Shown: positions 35,771-45,029, counted from the stretch's first letter. The stretch is DNA of 64,000 bases from Marinomonas aquiplantarum (GCF_003314975.1 NZ_QNRF01000001.1:496001-560000), one strand, 5' to 3'. The notes: generated by a model from the letters alone, not told the origin. Numbers and translations: made by a program.

Positions 35771-36790
35771 ATGACTTCTTCACCGCTTCGCGTTGTTTTT
35801 GCTGGAACACCCGATTTTGCAGCAGCCAGCTTACAGGCTTTGATTGCACATAAAGACCATAATCAATATGAGTTAGTGGGTGTTTACACTCAACCGGATC
35901 GCCCTGCAGGTCGAGGACAGAAACTGGTACAAAGCCCAGTCAAACAATTGGCAGTAAAGCATGGCATTCCGGTTTACCAGCCTATTAATTTCAAACAAGA
36001 AGACGATAAGAAGCAGTTGGCTGAGCTCAATGCCGATATCATGATTGTGGCCGCGTATGGCATCATTTTGCCAAAGGACATTCTTGAGACACCTAAAATG
36101 GGTTGCATCAATGTACACGCCTCCTTATTGCCTCGTTGGCGTGGGGCGGCTCCGATTCATCGCGCTATTATTGCAGGAGATAAGGTAACAGGAATTACCA
36201 TTATGCAAATGGATGTTGGACTCGATACCGGCGACATGCTGCTAAAAGCAGAGTGTGAAATTGGTGCATCGGAAACCTATGCTTCACTGCATGATAGATT
36301 AGCCACTTTAGGTGGCACGGCTCTAATAGACGCCTTAGAAAAACTGAAAGCATCTGAGATCATCCCTGAAGCACAAGACGAAGCCGACACATGTTATGCG
36401 GCTAAACTCACCAAACAAGAAGGCAACCTTGACTGGTCTCAAGCATCGGCCTTGCTGGAACGTCAGGTTAGGGCATTGTCACCTTGGCCAGCAGCCTATA
36501 CTTTTAGCCAAGCAGGCAGTTTGAAAATTCATGCAGCAAGCAGCTTAAATGCATCGTCAGTATCCACAATGTTAACCTCCAATACAGAGCAGCTTCCTGC
36601 TGGCACTATCCTGAAAAGCGATAAAAGTGGTGTCCTTGTTAGCACTGGTGAAGGCGCCTTGCTGATTAGTGAATTGCAGTTTGCTGGCGGTAAACGCATG
36701 AAGGTACAAGATGCTCTAAACGGCAAACACGAAACAGCATTAGATGTCGGTAAGCAATTCAGCACCACTGAACAGGCAACGCAATCATGA
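35771..36790 (+). CDS. fmt: Methionyl-tRNA formyltransferase
   Basis: Fmt formylates initiator Met-tRNA using 10-formyl-tetrahydrofolate. The 339-residue protein is slightly longer than E. coli Fmt (315). The formyl-transferase fold starts LRVVFAGTPDFAAASLQALI. The catalytic and folate region is INVHASLLPRWRGAAPIHRAIIAGD, with VGLDTGDMLL following. The C-terminal tRNA-binding OB domain begins near residue 210 and contains an insertion around SSLNASSVSTMLTSNTEQ. AAGGAATCC lies upstream of the ATG. The stop overlaps the rsmB start (ATGA). Confidence 0.96.
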   Translation: MTSSPLRVVFAGTPDFAAASLQALIAHKDHNQYELVGVYTQPDRPAGRGQKLVQSPVKQLAVKHGIPVYQPINFKQEDDKKQLAELNADIMIVAAYGIILPKDILETPKMGCINVHASLLPRWRGAAPIHRAIIAGDKVTGITIMQMDVGLDTGDMLLKAECEIGASETYASLHDRLATLGGTALIDALEKLKASEIIPEAQDEADTCYAAKLTKQEGNLDWSQASALLERQVRALSPWPAAYTFSQAGSLKIHAASSLNASSVSTMLTSNTEQLPAGTILKSDKSGVLVSTGEGALLISELQFAGGKRMKVQDALNGKHETALDVGKQFSTTEQATQS

Positions 36791-38187
36791 GTCAAATAGA
36801 ACAAGTCTCAACACAAACTCCACGCCAAGTCGCGATACAAGTGTTAACCAATGTCTTGCTTCAACAGGGCTCCCTAAGCACACAACTAAACCGATTACAG
36901 GGACAACTGGGTACAGACCAACAAGCCTTGCTAAAGGAGTTTTGCTTTGGCGTTTGTCGTCAATACCCAAAACTTAACAGCATAGCTCTGAGTTTGTTAG
37001 CGCATCCTTTTGAAGAGAAGGATACAGATCTTTATGCGATTCTTCTTTTAGGTCTATATCAATTGTCCTACATGAAAACGCCAGATCATGCCGCGGTAAA
37101 TGAATCTGTTGAGGCCTGTCGAGAGCTTAACAAAGACTGGGCGACCAAACTCATCAATGCCGTCTTACGTCGTTATCAGCGAGAAGAAATTGAGATTATC
37201 GATAACCTTAAGCAAATGCCTTCGATTGAATTCAATCACCCAAAATGGCTCGTTAAGCGTTATAAAAAACACTGGTCAGACAACTTTGAGCCGATAATTG
37301 AAGCCAGCAATGCTCATCCGCCAATGTGCATTCGAGTTAATCTGGATAGAGTTTCACGTGAAACATACCAGTCGACATTAAGTGAATTAGGTATAGAAAC
37401 AACAATTGGTCGTTTATCAAAGGCTTCTTTGTACCTAACTAAGGCCGTGTCAGTAAATCAATTACCAGGTTTTGAAGATGGTCTCTGCAGCGTACAAGAT
37501 GAGTCTGCGCAATTGGCTGGTGAGATATTAAAGCCGACCATGGGTGAAAGGTTACTTGATGCCTGCGCTGCACCAGGAGGCAAAACAGGCCACTTGCTAG
37601 AATGCATGAGCTTGTCTCAAAGTGAAACGACCAACAGCCAAATGGCCGATCAGAAGAGCAGCCATCAATTTCCCTCTTTGACGGCCATTGAGTTAGAAGA
37701 CTGGCGTCTTGAGAAGATCGAATCCAATCTAGAGCGTCTTGGTTATTCTGCCGAGTTACTTTGTGCCGACGCTGCCGAAGTCACCACTTGGTGGGACAAT
37801 CAAGCCTACGACAAAATCCTTCTGGATGTGCCTTGTTCCGCAACAGGAGTTATTCGTCGTAACCCAGATATTAAACTCAATCGTAAACCTACGGACATTG
37901 AAGAGTTGACTCACATACAGAAAAACATTCTTAACGAAGTGTGGGCAACACTAAAACCGAATGGCTATTTGCTCTACGCAACATGCTCGTTAATGCCTGA
38001 AGAAAATGAACAACAAATAGCGGCATTTTTGTCTGAACACGCAGATGCTAAGGAAGTGGCTTTAGACCATTTGAATGCAGACTTAGCTCTCAATTGGGGA
38101 CGAGATGTCAGTCATGGTAAGCAATTATTTCCGACTCTAAATGGAAACGATGGTTTCTATTATTGCTTACTGCAGAAGTCTGCTTAA
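36787..38187 (+). CDS. rsmB: 16S rRNA m5C967 methyltransferase
   Basis: RsmB (Sun/Fmu) methylates C967 of 16S rRNA with S-adenosylmethionine. The 466-residue protein has an N-terminal NusB-like RNA-binding domain (about residues 8-135) and a C-terminal Rossmann methyltransferase domain with DACAAPGGKTGHLLE for cofactor binding. It carries both conserved cysteines: Cys350 in DVPCSATG and Cys400 in ATCSLMPEEN, the usual pair for product release and catalysis. About 15 residues following MSLSQSETTNSQMADQK appear as an insertion after the SAM motif. The start is coupled to fmt (ATGA overlap). A parS-like site (37350-37365) is embedded in the coding sequence. Confidence 0.95.
   Translation: MSQIEQVSTQTPRQVAIQVLTNVLLQQGSLSTQLNRLQGQLGTDQQALLKEFCFGVCRQYPKLNSIALSLLAHPFEEKDTDLYAILLLGLYQLSYMKTPDHAAVNESVEACRELNKDWATKLINAVLRRYQREEIEIIDNLKQMPSIEFNHPKWLVKRYKKHWSDNFEPIIEASNAHPPMCIRVNLDRVSRETYQSTLSELGIETTIGRLSKASLYLTKAVSVNQLPGFEDGLCSVQDESAQLAGEILKPTMGERLLDACAAPGGKTGHLLECMSLSQSETTNSQMADQKSSHQFPSLTAIELEDWRLEKIESNLERLGYSAELLCADAAEVTTWWDNQAYDKILLDVPCSATGVIRRNPDIKLNRKPTDIEELTHIQKNILNEVWATLKPNGYLLYATCSLMPEENEQQIAAFLSEHADAKEVALDHLNADLALNWGRDVSHGKQLFPTLNGNDGFYYCLLQKSA
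37350..37365. other. parS site (15 of 16) within rsmB
   Basis: AGTTTCACGTGAAACA differs from the consensus only at its first base. It lies inside rsmB, in codons that tolerate it. It is 18.3 kb from the dnaA-rpmH origin candidate. Confidence 0.8.
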
Positions 38188-38725
38188 GACGAGCTAAGGA
38201 AGGTAGGAATACGATTTCTTATCTTCAGTCTTTCCTAGAGTTGGTTATAAACACAAAGCGATCAACAGCAAATCGTAACTTAAAAAGCCTCTTAACCTCA
38301 CTCCATGAGACTCTGTGTTTCATGTGAAACACAGTTAAGAGGTTTTTTATATTCATGGAAACAGATTCAAATCACTTTAAACAAAGCGGATTAATCCCCT
38401 CTATAATGAAAATAATTGATCTCTAAAAATAATTATCAGTATTTTGGCAGATCAAGTTAAATAATCTTGCTTATGTAGGTAGACTTTACCCATTAGACAA
38501 TGAGCTTGTACTTGCCGTGTGCAATAGGCCGATTCTCTAAACTTACTTGTTAAAATAATTACTTGTTAATAATAAGTAGTACTAGAGAGCAAGTGATGAA
38601 TAAGCAGGTCAATGGCGTTCTGATGGTCTAACAACGAAACTCTCGGACAAGTTCGAGTCAACCTTAATAAAACTGAATTGAACAAGAAACAGTAGGGCAA
38701 TCGATAGGCTCTGCTAAGGCGAAGT
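38188..38725 (+). other. 538-base gap between rsmB and trkA with tandem repeat
   Basis: In many relatives rsmB and trkA are close, but here 538 bases separate them. Besides the parS-containing terminator, the gap has a direct repeat, TTACTTGTTAA at 38543-38553 and again at 38559-38569 (16-base period), in a very AT-rich stretch. A short frame starting at about 38596 (MNKQVNGVLMV) has AGCAAG upstream but only 11 codons; it may be a leader peptide or chance. No known RNA family was recognised. Confidence 0.4.
38288..38348 (+). terminator. Terminator after rsmB with parS-like apical stem
   Basis: The outer arms CCTCTTAA (38288-38295) and TTAAGAGG (38335-38342) are followed by six T. The inner palindrome CTGTGTTTCA (38313-38322) and TGAAACACAG (38325-38334) contains TGTTTCATGTGAAACA (38316-38331), a 15/16 parS match with one change in the central CACGTG. 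It combines a plausible rsmB transcript end with a ParB-site-like core. Confidence 0.75.
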
Positions 38726-40099
38726 ATGAAAATCATCATTATTGGAGCCGGTCAGGTTGGCGCGACTCTGGCTGAGAATCTAGCAAGCGAAGATAACGAC
38801 ATTACGGTCATTGATACCGATTTAAATCGCCTTAGAGAACTGCAGGACAGACTCGACATCCAAACGGTAGAAGGTAGTGGCTCGCACCCTGATGTTCTTG
38901 ATCAAGCAGGCTGTAACGATGCTGACATGCTCATCGCGGTGAGTAATCAAGATGAAACGAATATGGTCGCCTGTCAGGTTGCTCATACTTTGTTTAAAAC
39001 CCCGACTAAAATTGGTCGTGTACGCTCTAGCGCATATTCAAACTACCCAACGCTCTTCAGTGATCAAGCTTTGCCAATGGACGTACGTATCAGTCCTGAA
39101 AAAGAAGTGACTAAACATTTGAGCCGTTTGATTCGCTACCCAGGTGCTTTACAGGTGATGGAATTTGCTGAAGGTAAGGTGCAGCTAGTCGTGGTCAAAG
39201 CCGAAAAGGGCGGCCCGTTAATTGATCAGCCTATCAGCTTTTTAAAAGAACACATGCCCTCAATTCAAACTCGAATCGCCGCCATCTATCGTGACGGCAA
39301 ATCCATTTCACCTGACGGCAACACTTACATTCGTGCCAATGACGAAGTTTTCTTTCTGACAGCACAACGAGATGTACTGGATGTCATGAGTGAATTGCGT
39401 CCATTGGATACGCCTTATCGTCGTATCATTATTGCCGGTGGGGGTAACATAGGTGAACGTTTGGCACAGAGTTTAGAGAAAGAGTACCGCGTAAAAATTA
39501 TCGAACGTGACGCCGAACGTTGCCGCTACCTTTCTGAAACCCTCGACAACACCATAGTGTTGAATGGCGATGCTTCTAAACAAGAGCTGTTATTAGAAGA
39601 AAACATTGAGTCTACGGATGTGTTCTGCGCACTCACTAACAACGATGAAGCCAACATCATGTCATCCATGTTGGCGAAAGTGTTGGGGGTTCGTACTGTC
39701 ATGACCATTATTAATAATCCGGCCTACGTAGACATAGTTCAAGAAGGCATGATTGACATTGCCATCTCGCCGCAACACACCACCATCAGTTCTTTGTTAA
39801 GTTATATCCGCCGTGGCGATGTAGTGAACGTTCACTCCATGCGTAAAGGCGCAGCAGAAGCACTAGAAGCAGTGGCGCATGGTGATCATCGTTCATCAAA
39901 AGTAGTCGGGCGCAGTATCGCCAATATCAATCTTCCTGAAGGCGCAACCATTGGTGCGATCGTGCGCGGTGACGATGTGATTGTTGCGACCAGCGAATTG
40001 GTGGTTCAGGCAGAAGACCACGTCATTATTTTTGTGACGAACAAGAAACAGATTCCAGCCGTTGAGCAGCTCTTCCAAGTTGGATTGACCTTCTTCTAA
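38726..40099 (+). CDS. trkA: Trk potassium uptake regulatory subunit TrkA
   Basis: TrkA is the cytoplasmic NAD(H)/ATP-binding gating subunit of the Trk potassium channel. The 457-residue protein shows two tandem RCK_N/RCK_C halves. The first Rossmann loop is MKIIIIGAGQVGATLAENLA (residues 1-20) and the second is RIIIAGGGNIGERLAQSLE at about 233, each followed by a TrkA-C domain. AAGGCGAAG precedes the start codon. trkH follows 123 bases downstream on the same strand. Confidence 0.97.
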   Translation: MKIIIIGAGQVGATLAENLASEDNDITVIDTDLNRLRELQDRLDIQTVEGSGSHPDVLDQAGCNDADMLIAVSNQDETNMVACQVAHTLFKTPTKIGRVRSSAYSNYPTLFSDQALPMDVRISPEKEVTKHLSRLIRYPGALQVMEFAEGKVQLVVVKAEKGGPLIDQPISFLKEHMPSIQTRIAAIYRDGKSISPDGNTYIRANDEVFFLTAQRDVLDVMSELRPLDTPYRRIIIAGGGNIGERLAQSLEKEYRVKIIERDAERCRYLSETLDNTIVLNGDASKQELLLEENIESTDVFCALTNNDEANIMSSMLAKVLGVRTVMTIINNPAYVDIVQEGMIDIAISPQHTTISSLLSYIRRGDVVNVHSMRKGAAEALEAVAHGDHRSSKVVGRSIANINLPEGATIGAIVRGDDVIVATSELVVQAEDHVIIFVTNKKQIPAVEQLFQVGLTFF

Positions 40100-40222
40100 G
40101 AGAGGTCGTTCTTTACTTTTAAGGACATGCTTAAGCGAAATGAGTCATTGAGATTAACATCAGATTACAGCCATTGTTCGGCACTACCGTCTCAGCCAGT
40201 AGCCGAATGTTAGGACATAGAT

Positions 40223-41671
40223 ATGCATTTTAAGGTCATCTTACGGGTCATCGGATTATTGGTCATGGTGTTCAGTGTATCGCTGATACCACCCATTATT
40301 GTTTCTCTGATTTACGACGACGGTGTTTTATCAGCCTTTCTGTATGCATTGACCATTAACCTAGCCGGTGGCTTTATACTCTGGTTCCCCGTGCGCAAAG
40401 AAAGAGGGGAATTGAAAATTCGTGATGGCTTCTTAGTAACTGTTTTATTCTGGTCAGTACTGGGGCTATTCGGATCTGTGCCTTTCTTTCTTGCTGAAAC
40501 ACCAGACTTAACCTTTACCGATGCCTTGTTTGAATCCATCTCTGGTTTAACCACAACCGGTGCCACCATTTTGACCGGCATCGATGTGTTACCCAAATCC
40601 ATTTTGTTTTATCGCCAGTTACTTACTTGGTTAGGCGGCATGGGTATCATCGTCTTAGCCGTTGCCATTATGCCAATGCTCGGCATTGGTGGTATGCAGT
40701 TATACCGAGCAGAAACGCCGGGGCCAGTAAAAGACACCAAACTCACACCACGGATCGCTGAGACAGCAAAAGCCTTGTGGTATATCTACGCCACCTTAAC
40801 GTCCGTATGTGCTTTAGGTTATTGGATTGCAGGCATGAGTTTGTTCGATGCTATTTGTCATAGCTTTTCCACTGTGGCAATCGGCGGCTTCTCAACCCAT
40901 GATGCCAGTATCGGTTACTTTAACAGTGTGGCGATAGAACTGATTTGTACCTTCTTTATGATCGTATCAGCCTTTAACTTTGCGTTGCACTTTTATGCGT
41001 GGCGACACAAAAGCGTATGGCATTATTTCAAAGATCCTGAGGCGCGCTTCTTCCTACTGATCCTATGTAGTACTGTGATATTGTCCACCTTAGTACTGGC
41101 GATGACAGCCACCTTTGATTGGACCACTTCATTGCGTTATGCCTTGTTCGAAAGTGTGTCCATTGCCACCACATCCGGTTTTGGTACTTCCGATTTTTCT
41201 ACCTGGCCGCATTTCTTACCTTTCTTGCTGATCGTTACTTCGTTTGTGGGTGGCTGTGCCAGCTCGACTGGTGGTGGTATGAAGGTGATTCGTATTCTAT
41301 TAATCCTCAAACAAGGCATACGTGAGATCCAACGCTTAATCCACCCTAACGCAGTGATTCCCGTTAAAGTCGGCGGTAAAGCCGTACAGGAAAGAGTGGT
41401 GTCCGCTGTGTGGGGGTTCTTCTCGGCTTACCTATTGGTCTACGTCATCCTAATGATAGGGCTCATGGCAACCGGATTGGATCAAGTGACCGCTTGGTCA
41501 GCCGTAGCCGCCACTTTAAATAACCTAGGCCCTGGATTAGGTGAAGTGGCCAGCAGCTTTACCAGCATTGGTGACCCTGCTAAGTGGATGTTGTGTTTTG
41601 CTATGCTGCTTGGCCGTCTGGAAGTATTTACCCTATTGGTATTGTTCACGCCTATGTTCTGGCAGAAATAG
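40223..41671 (+). CDS. trkH: Trk potassium channel subunit TrkH
   Basis: This 482-residue pore-forming inner-membrane protein of the TrkH/KtrB superfamily has four membrane-pore-membrane repeats with selectivity filters, for example SGLTTTGATIL after DALFESI, FSTVAIGGFSTHDASIGYF, VSIATTSGFGTSDFS and LNNLGPGLGEV. The N terminus is a typical long hydrophobic segment (VILRVIGLLVMVFSVSLIPPIIVSLI). The ribosome site TTAGGAC lies before the ATG. It works with the TrkA regulatory subunit encoded just upstream. Potassium uptake fits a marine osmotic lifestyle. Confidence 0.97.
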   Translation: MHFKVILRVIGLLVMVFSVSLIPPIIVSLIYDDGVLSAFLYALTINLAGGFILWFPVRKERGELKIRDGFLVTVLFWSVLGLFGSVPFFLAETPDLTFTDALFESISGLTTTGATILTGIDVLPKSILFYRQLLTWLGGMGIIVLAVAIMPMLGIGGMQLYRAETPGPVKDTKLTPRIAETAKALWYIYATLTSVCALGYWIAGMSLFDAICHSFSTVAIGGFSTHDASIGYFNSVAIELICTFFMIVSAFNFALHFYAWRHKSVWHYFKDPEARFFLLILCSTVILSTLVLAMTATFDWTTSLRYALFESVSIATTSGFGTSDFSTWPHFLPFLLIVTSFVGGCASSTGGGMKVIRILLILKQGIREIQRLIHPNAVIPVKVGGKAVQERVVSAVWGFFSAYLLVYVILMIGLMATGLDQVTAWSAVAATLNNLGPGLGEVASSFTSIGDPAKWMLCFAMLLGRLEVFTLLVLFTPMFWQK

Positions 41672-41704
41672 TAACTTGATGAATTTCATTAGACTGGCTC
41701 AGAC

Positions 41705-42178
41705 ATGACACCCGCCATTGATCAGCTTAAAAAACACAAAGTGTCTTTTACATTGCACGAATACGAGCACGATACACATTGCCAAAATTTTGGTGAAGAG
41801 GCCGCAAGCAAGCTGAATCTAGCTCCAGAAACCGTGTTCAAGACATTATTGGTCACTGATGAAAAGCAGTTTTTCGTCGCCATTGTTCCGGTGACAGGAC
41901 AGCTCAATTTAAAGCGCGCTGCCAGTGTGTTTGGCGTTAAGAAACTGCGCATGGCGGAAGCGAAAGAAGCACAACGAATCACTGGCTATTTAGTCGGTGG
42001 CATCAGTCCAATTGGGCAAAAGAAAGCACTGATTACCTGTGTCGATGAATCCGCTCAGGCCTATCCTAAAATGTATGTAAGCGGCGGACAAAGAGGATTG
42101 GACATAGGGATAGCACCGCAAGACCTTAGTCAGCTATGCCGCCAGACTCGCTTTGCCAACATTGCGCAAAACACATAA
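41705..42178 (+). CDS. ybaK: Cys-tRNA(Pro)/Cys-tRNA(Cys) deacylase YbaK
   Basis: YbaK hydrolyses cysteine mischarged onto tRNA(Pro), a proofreading function in trans. The 157-residue protein matches the INS/YbaK fold: MTPAIDQLKKHKVSFTLHEYEHD at the N terminus, VFKTLLVTD with the conserved lysine, VPVTGQLNLKRAASVFGVKKLRMAEAKEAQRITGYLVGGISPIGQKK in the middle and GGQRGLDIGIAPQDL at the end. It follows trkH by 33 bases and precedes gmhB by 21 bases on the same strand. Confidence 0.94.
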   Translation: MTPAIDQLKKHKVSFTLHEYEHDTHCQNFGEEAASKLNLAPETVFKTLLVTDEKQFFVAIVPVTGQLNLKRAASVFGVKKLRMAEAKEAQRITGYLVGGISPIGQKKALITCVDESAQAYPKMYVSGGQRGLDIGIAPQDLSQLCRQTRFANIAQNT

Positions 42179-42199
42179 AACATCAGCAAGAGAAGACTC

Positions 42200-42757
42200 A
42201 TGCCACAAATCAAACCCATTATCCTGTTGGACAGAGACGGAGTCATCAACCAAGACTCCGATGCCTATGTAAAATCCGTGGACGAATGGCAGCCTATCCC
42301 AGGCAGTATCAAATCCATCGCCGCATTATCAAAAGCAGGGTATCACATCTTTGTTGTGACCAATCAATCAGGCATTGCCCGAGGCTACTATGACGAAGCC
42401 ACATTACAGGCCATGCACAACAAGATGACCGCCTTGGTTGCCGCAGAAGGCGGAAGCATTCAGGGTATTGAATATTGTCCTCACGGGCCAGACGACCAAT
42501 GTCAGTGCCGTAAACCCAAAAGCGGCATGATCGAAAAGATCGAAGCTCAATTAGGGGTTAACTTCAAGCAAACACCCGCCATCATGGTAGGGGATTCTTT
42601 ACGGGATTTAGAAGCGGGACATGCCAGAGGCTGTCAGCCAGTATTGGTTCTAACAGGCAAGGGACGTCAGACTCAGTACAAAGACATTCCATTTGCGTTC
42701 GAGGTGTATACCGACTTAGCCGCCTTTAGTATTGCGCTACTGCATAAATACAACTGA
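42200..42757 (+). CDS. gmhB: D-glycero-beta-D-manno-heptose 1,7-bisphosphate 7-phosphatase
   Basis: GmhB removes the C7 phosphate in ADP-heptose synthesis for the LPS core. This 185-residue HAD-superfamily enzyme has catalytic Asp11 and Asp13 in LLDRDGVIN, motif II in VVTNQSGIARGYY and motif IV in MVGDSLRDLEAG. The zinc-binding loop is CPHGPDDQCQCRKPKSGM, with Cys and His ligands. AAGAGAAG lies upstream. Its neighbour ybaK is functionally unrelated, and the pair probably shares a transcript. A bidirectional stem-loop follows. Confidence 0.96.
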   Translation: MPQIKPIILLDRDGVINQDSDAYVKSVDEWQPIPGSIKSIAALSKAGYHIFVVTNQSGIARGYYDEATLQAMHNKMTALVAAEGGSIQGIEYCPHGPDDQCQCRKPKSGMIEKIEAQLGVNFKQTPAIMVGDSLRDLEAGHARGCQPVLVLTGKGRQTQYKDIPFAFEVYTDLAAFSIALLHKYN

Positions 42758-42777
42758 TCAACATAGCAACACATATC

Positions 42778-42807
42778 AGCCAGTATGTAAGTGCTTACAC
42801 ACTGGCT
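42778..42807. terminator. Stem-loop between convergent gmhB and MFS genes
   Basis: AGCCAGTATGTAAG pairs with CTTACACACTGGCT with one mismatch and a 2-base loop. Only short T tracts flank it. Confidence 0.6.
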
Positions 42808-42816
42808 CTGTATTCA

Positions 42817-43941
42817 TTATCGGGTCATGCTGGACAATCGATACCAGCTCACCACAATCATACTGATCAAACACGCCAGTAAATAAGGAAAAGCGTTAAC
42901 ACTGAACAGCTCAATGATCGGGCCAGTCAAAGTGGGTGCCACCAAAGCCCCTAAGCCACAGCAGACAAACACAAAGGCGGTGCGTTTACCATTGAGTGAC
43001 ATGATGCTGTTCGCGTAAGAGAACACCATAGGAAAGAAAGCAGAGCAACCCAGTCCCAACCACAATGCCACCAGTACGAATGAAGCATCCGTCAGCATCA
43101 TGACTAAGACCCCAGAAACCGCTATGCACAAATGCAGGTTCACGCCTTGTTGCGGGCTGATAAAACGCAATAAGGGGACAGATAGTAAACGACCAATAGA
43201 GATACTAACGAAGAACCAGGTAACCAAAATGGCCGCCGCATTTTGTTCTACTCCAGATAGCACCGCATAGGTACTTATCCAGCCAGCAATGGTAATTTCA
43301 AAACCAACATAGAGGAAAATCACCGTCACAAAGGCCAAAAAAGTGGCTTTCTGTTTCGTCTCTGGCACCACTTCTTGCGCTCTGGCTTCAAACCTTGGAC
43401 TAGGCTGTCGCCATAACAACAAAGGTAAGAAGACAGCATAGATAGCAACTAACCAATAACCCGCTCCGTAGTCTTGACCTAACCATCCAGAAAACACCAA
43501 AATCAATGGCGCTAACATAGAGCCGGCACTGTGACACAAATGCAATACGGTAACATAGGAGCCCACCTTCTCCTTATGCAACCAAATCATCATCATATTG
43601 CCACCAGCATTCGCTGACACTTCCGTCGCCCCCAGCAAAAAGAACAACACCATCAACATTGTTAAACTGGTTGAGAAGGGCACCAGCACCAAGGCGACAA
43701 TCATAATGCCCAACATAAGCATGATGTAATGATGCCCTTGCCAGCGTTCGTACATGCGTCCCGCCAACAAAGCGCCGAGAATATTGCCGATAGCGCGTGC
43801 TGTAAACACAACAGAGATCTCTGCTACCGAGGCATCAATCAGATCGGCTAAATAAATTAAGCTCGGCCCCAGCAAACCGGCAACGGCACCAATCGCTATA
43901 AACATTGCGCAATACAAGCTTGTACGGGAAAGTTCTTTCAT
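42817..43941 (-). CDS. Major facilitator superfamily transporter
   Basis: This 374-residue inner-membrane permease has about 12 hydrophobic helices. MFS motifs are visible as ARAIGNILGALLAGRMYERWQGH (loop 2-3) and the second-half equivalent GRLLSVPLLRFI. It resembles the short FucP/YfkF-like sugar or small-molecule transporters with no extra domains. It is divergent from the AraC gene and 206 bases away, across a Fur-box-like palindrome, so it could belong to the iron or siderophore module. The substrate cannot be assigned. Confidence 0.85.
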   Translation of the reverse strand: MKELSRTSLYCAMFIAIGAVAGLLGPSLIYLADLIDASVAEISVVFTARAIGNILGALLAGRMYERWQGHHYIMLMLGIMIVALVLVPFSTSLTMLMVLFFLLGATEVSANAGGNMMMIWLHKEKVGSYVTVLHLCHSAGSMLAPLILVFSGWLGQDYGAGYWLVAIYAVFLPLLLWRQPSPRFEARAQEVVPETKQKATFLAFVTVIFLYVGFEITIAGWISTYAVLSGVEQNAAAILVTWFFVSISIGRLLSVPLLRFISPQQGVNLHLCIAVSGVLVMMLTDASFVLVALWLGLGCSAFFPMVFSYANSIMSLNGKRTAFVFVCCGLGALVAPTLTGPIIELFSVNAFPYLLACLISMIVVSWYRLSSMTR

Positions 43942-44107
43942 CGCTGCTCATCCAAAAGTATTCATCTGCTCGTCTTTCAATGACTCACATGAGGTTATTA
44001 TTGTTCACAATCTGCTGGATTTAATCATGCAAGCTGATTAAATCCTAGGGCTTTTCAAAACTCTTTAAACAACTGAACATAGGTCATTGGCAGCGTCGCT
44101 TAATTAG

Positions 44108-44126
44108 ATGATAATAGTTATTATTT
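44108..44126. promoter_or_regulatory. Fur-box-like palindrome upstream of the AraC gene
   Basis: An ATAATA-GT-TATTAT inverted repeat at 44111-44124 is framed by GATG on the left and TTG on the right, with the AT-rich, GATAAT-rich character of Fur sites. It lies between the divergent MFS and AraC genes. Confidence 0.5.
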
Positions 44127-44147
44127 GATGTTGTGCCAGATGCCCAT

Positions 44148-45029
44148 ATGACAAACCAAGACAAGTTGAATCGCATTGAAAAAGTGCTCGACTATATCCA
44201 TGACCATTTAGATGAAACCATCCATGTGGCCGAGTTAGCCGAGAAAAGCTGCTGGTCACGCTGGCAGTTTCAACGCGTCTTTGGTGAAGCCACTGGACTA
44301 ACGGTGGCACAGTACACTCGAGAGCTAAGACTTAGCCATGCTGCAGAACTGCTTCTGTCCAGTCAGCAACGACATTTAGACATTGCCATGCAATGTGGGT
44401 TTGATTCGGAAATCAGTTTTTCCCGCGCCTTTAAGCAAATGTTTCACACCACACCAAGAGACTATCGTCAGCGCGGCATACGCCAAGGCTTACGCACTCC
44501 ATTACAATATCGACAAGCTAATCATAGAGTCGAAGCGCCAAAAGCCTTTACCCAAATTCGCATCGAAAACCGCGATGCTTTTCAACTGAAGGCGCAATCC
44601 GATTGGATCTATGGGCCTTTTTCCAATCAACCCGATTTTCAAAAGAAAGTCAGGGAGTTATGGCGTAAAGTAGACAGTGAATTGCAGAGCAGCCCCACAG
44701 CAGAACAGCCCATAGGTGTGATAAATACTCAGTTTTGTGCCAAGCACCCTGAACAAATGCAGTATTGGGCCAGCTATGCAGAACAAGCTATGCTGCCTGA
44801 CAACTACCCAACACTGACCATTCCCTCTCAAGAATACGCCGTTATTCCCGTTCACGGTAAGGTTCAAGCCATTGAAGAAGCGGTTCGTTGGTTTCTCTTT
44901 CATTGGCTACCAGATTCTGACTATAACGGCGTGTCTGGTTATGAACTGGAAATGTATCAATCCAACTATGATCCTGCCGACCCAAACAGTTACATGGAAT
45001 ATTGGATGCCGATAAAACCGAGAAAGTAA
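44148..45029 (+). CDS. AraC-family regulator with GyrI-like effector domain
   Basis: This 293-residue protein has its DNA-binding part at the N terminus: two helix-turn-helix units (about residues 10-105, with LAEKSCWSRWQFQRVFGEATG and MQCGFDSEISFSRAFKQMFHTTPRDYRQR). A C-terminal GyrI/AraC-E effector-binding domain (about residues 135-293) includes the QEYAVIPVHGKVQAIEEAVRWF block. The architecture is the Rob/SoxS-like type with small-molecule-binding C terminus. The start is ATG 44148; a GTG 15 bases upstream is the alternative. The neighbouring Fur-like sites and TonB receptor suggest siderophore-linked regulation. Confidence 0.88.
   Translation: MTNQDKLNRIEKVLDYIHDHLDETIHVAELAEKSCWSRWQFQRVFGEATGLTVAQYTRELRLSHAAELLLSSQQRHLDIAMQCGFDSEISFSRAFKQMFHTTPRDYRQRGIRQGLRTPLQYRQANHRVEAPKAFTQIRIENRDAFQLKAQSDWIYGPFSNQPDFQKKVRELWRKVDSELQSSPTAEQPIGVINTQFCAKHPEQMQYWASYAEQAMLPDNYPTLTIPSQEYAVIPVHGKVQAIEEAVRWFLFHWLPDSDYNGVSGYELEMYQSNYDPADPNSYMEYWMPIKPRK

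Noticed and set aside
38640..38665. GTTCGAGTC resembling a tRNA T-loop
   Set aside because: No acceptor stem, D-arm or anticodon arm could be placed around it.
40312..40602. Antisense frames inside trkH, and similar shadows inside dnaA, gyrB, fabF and others
   Set aside because: They lie wholly within strongly supported genes on the opposite strand or other frame and lack ribosome sites or recognisable domains.
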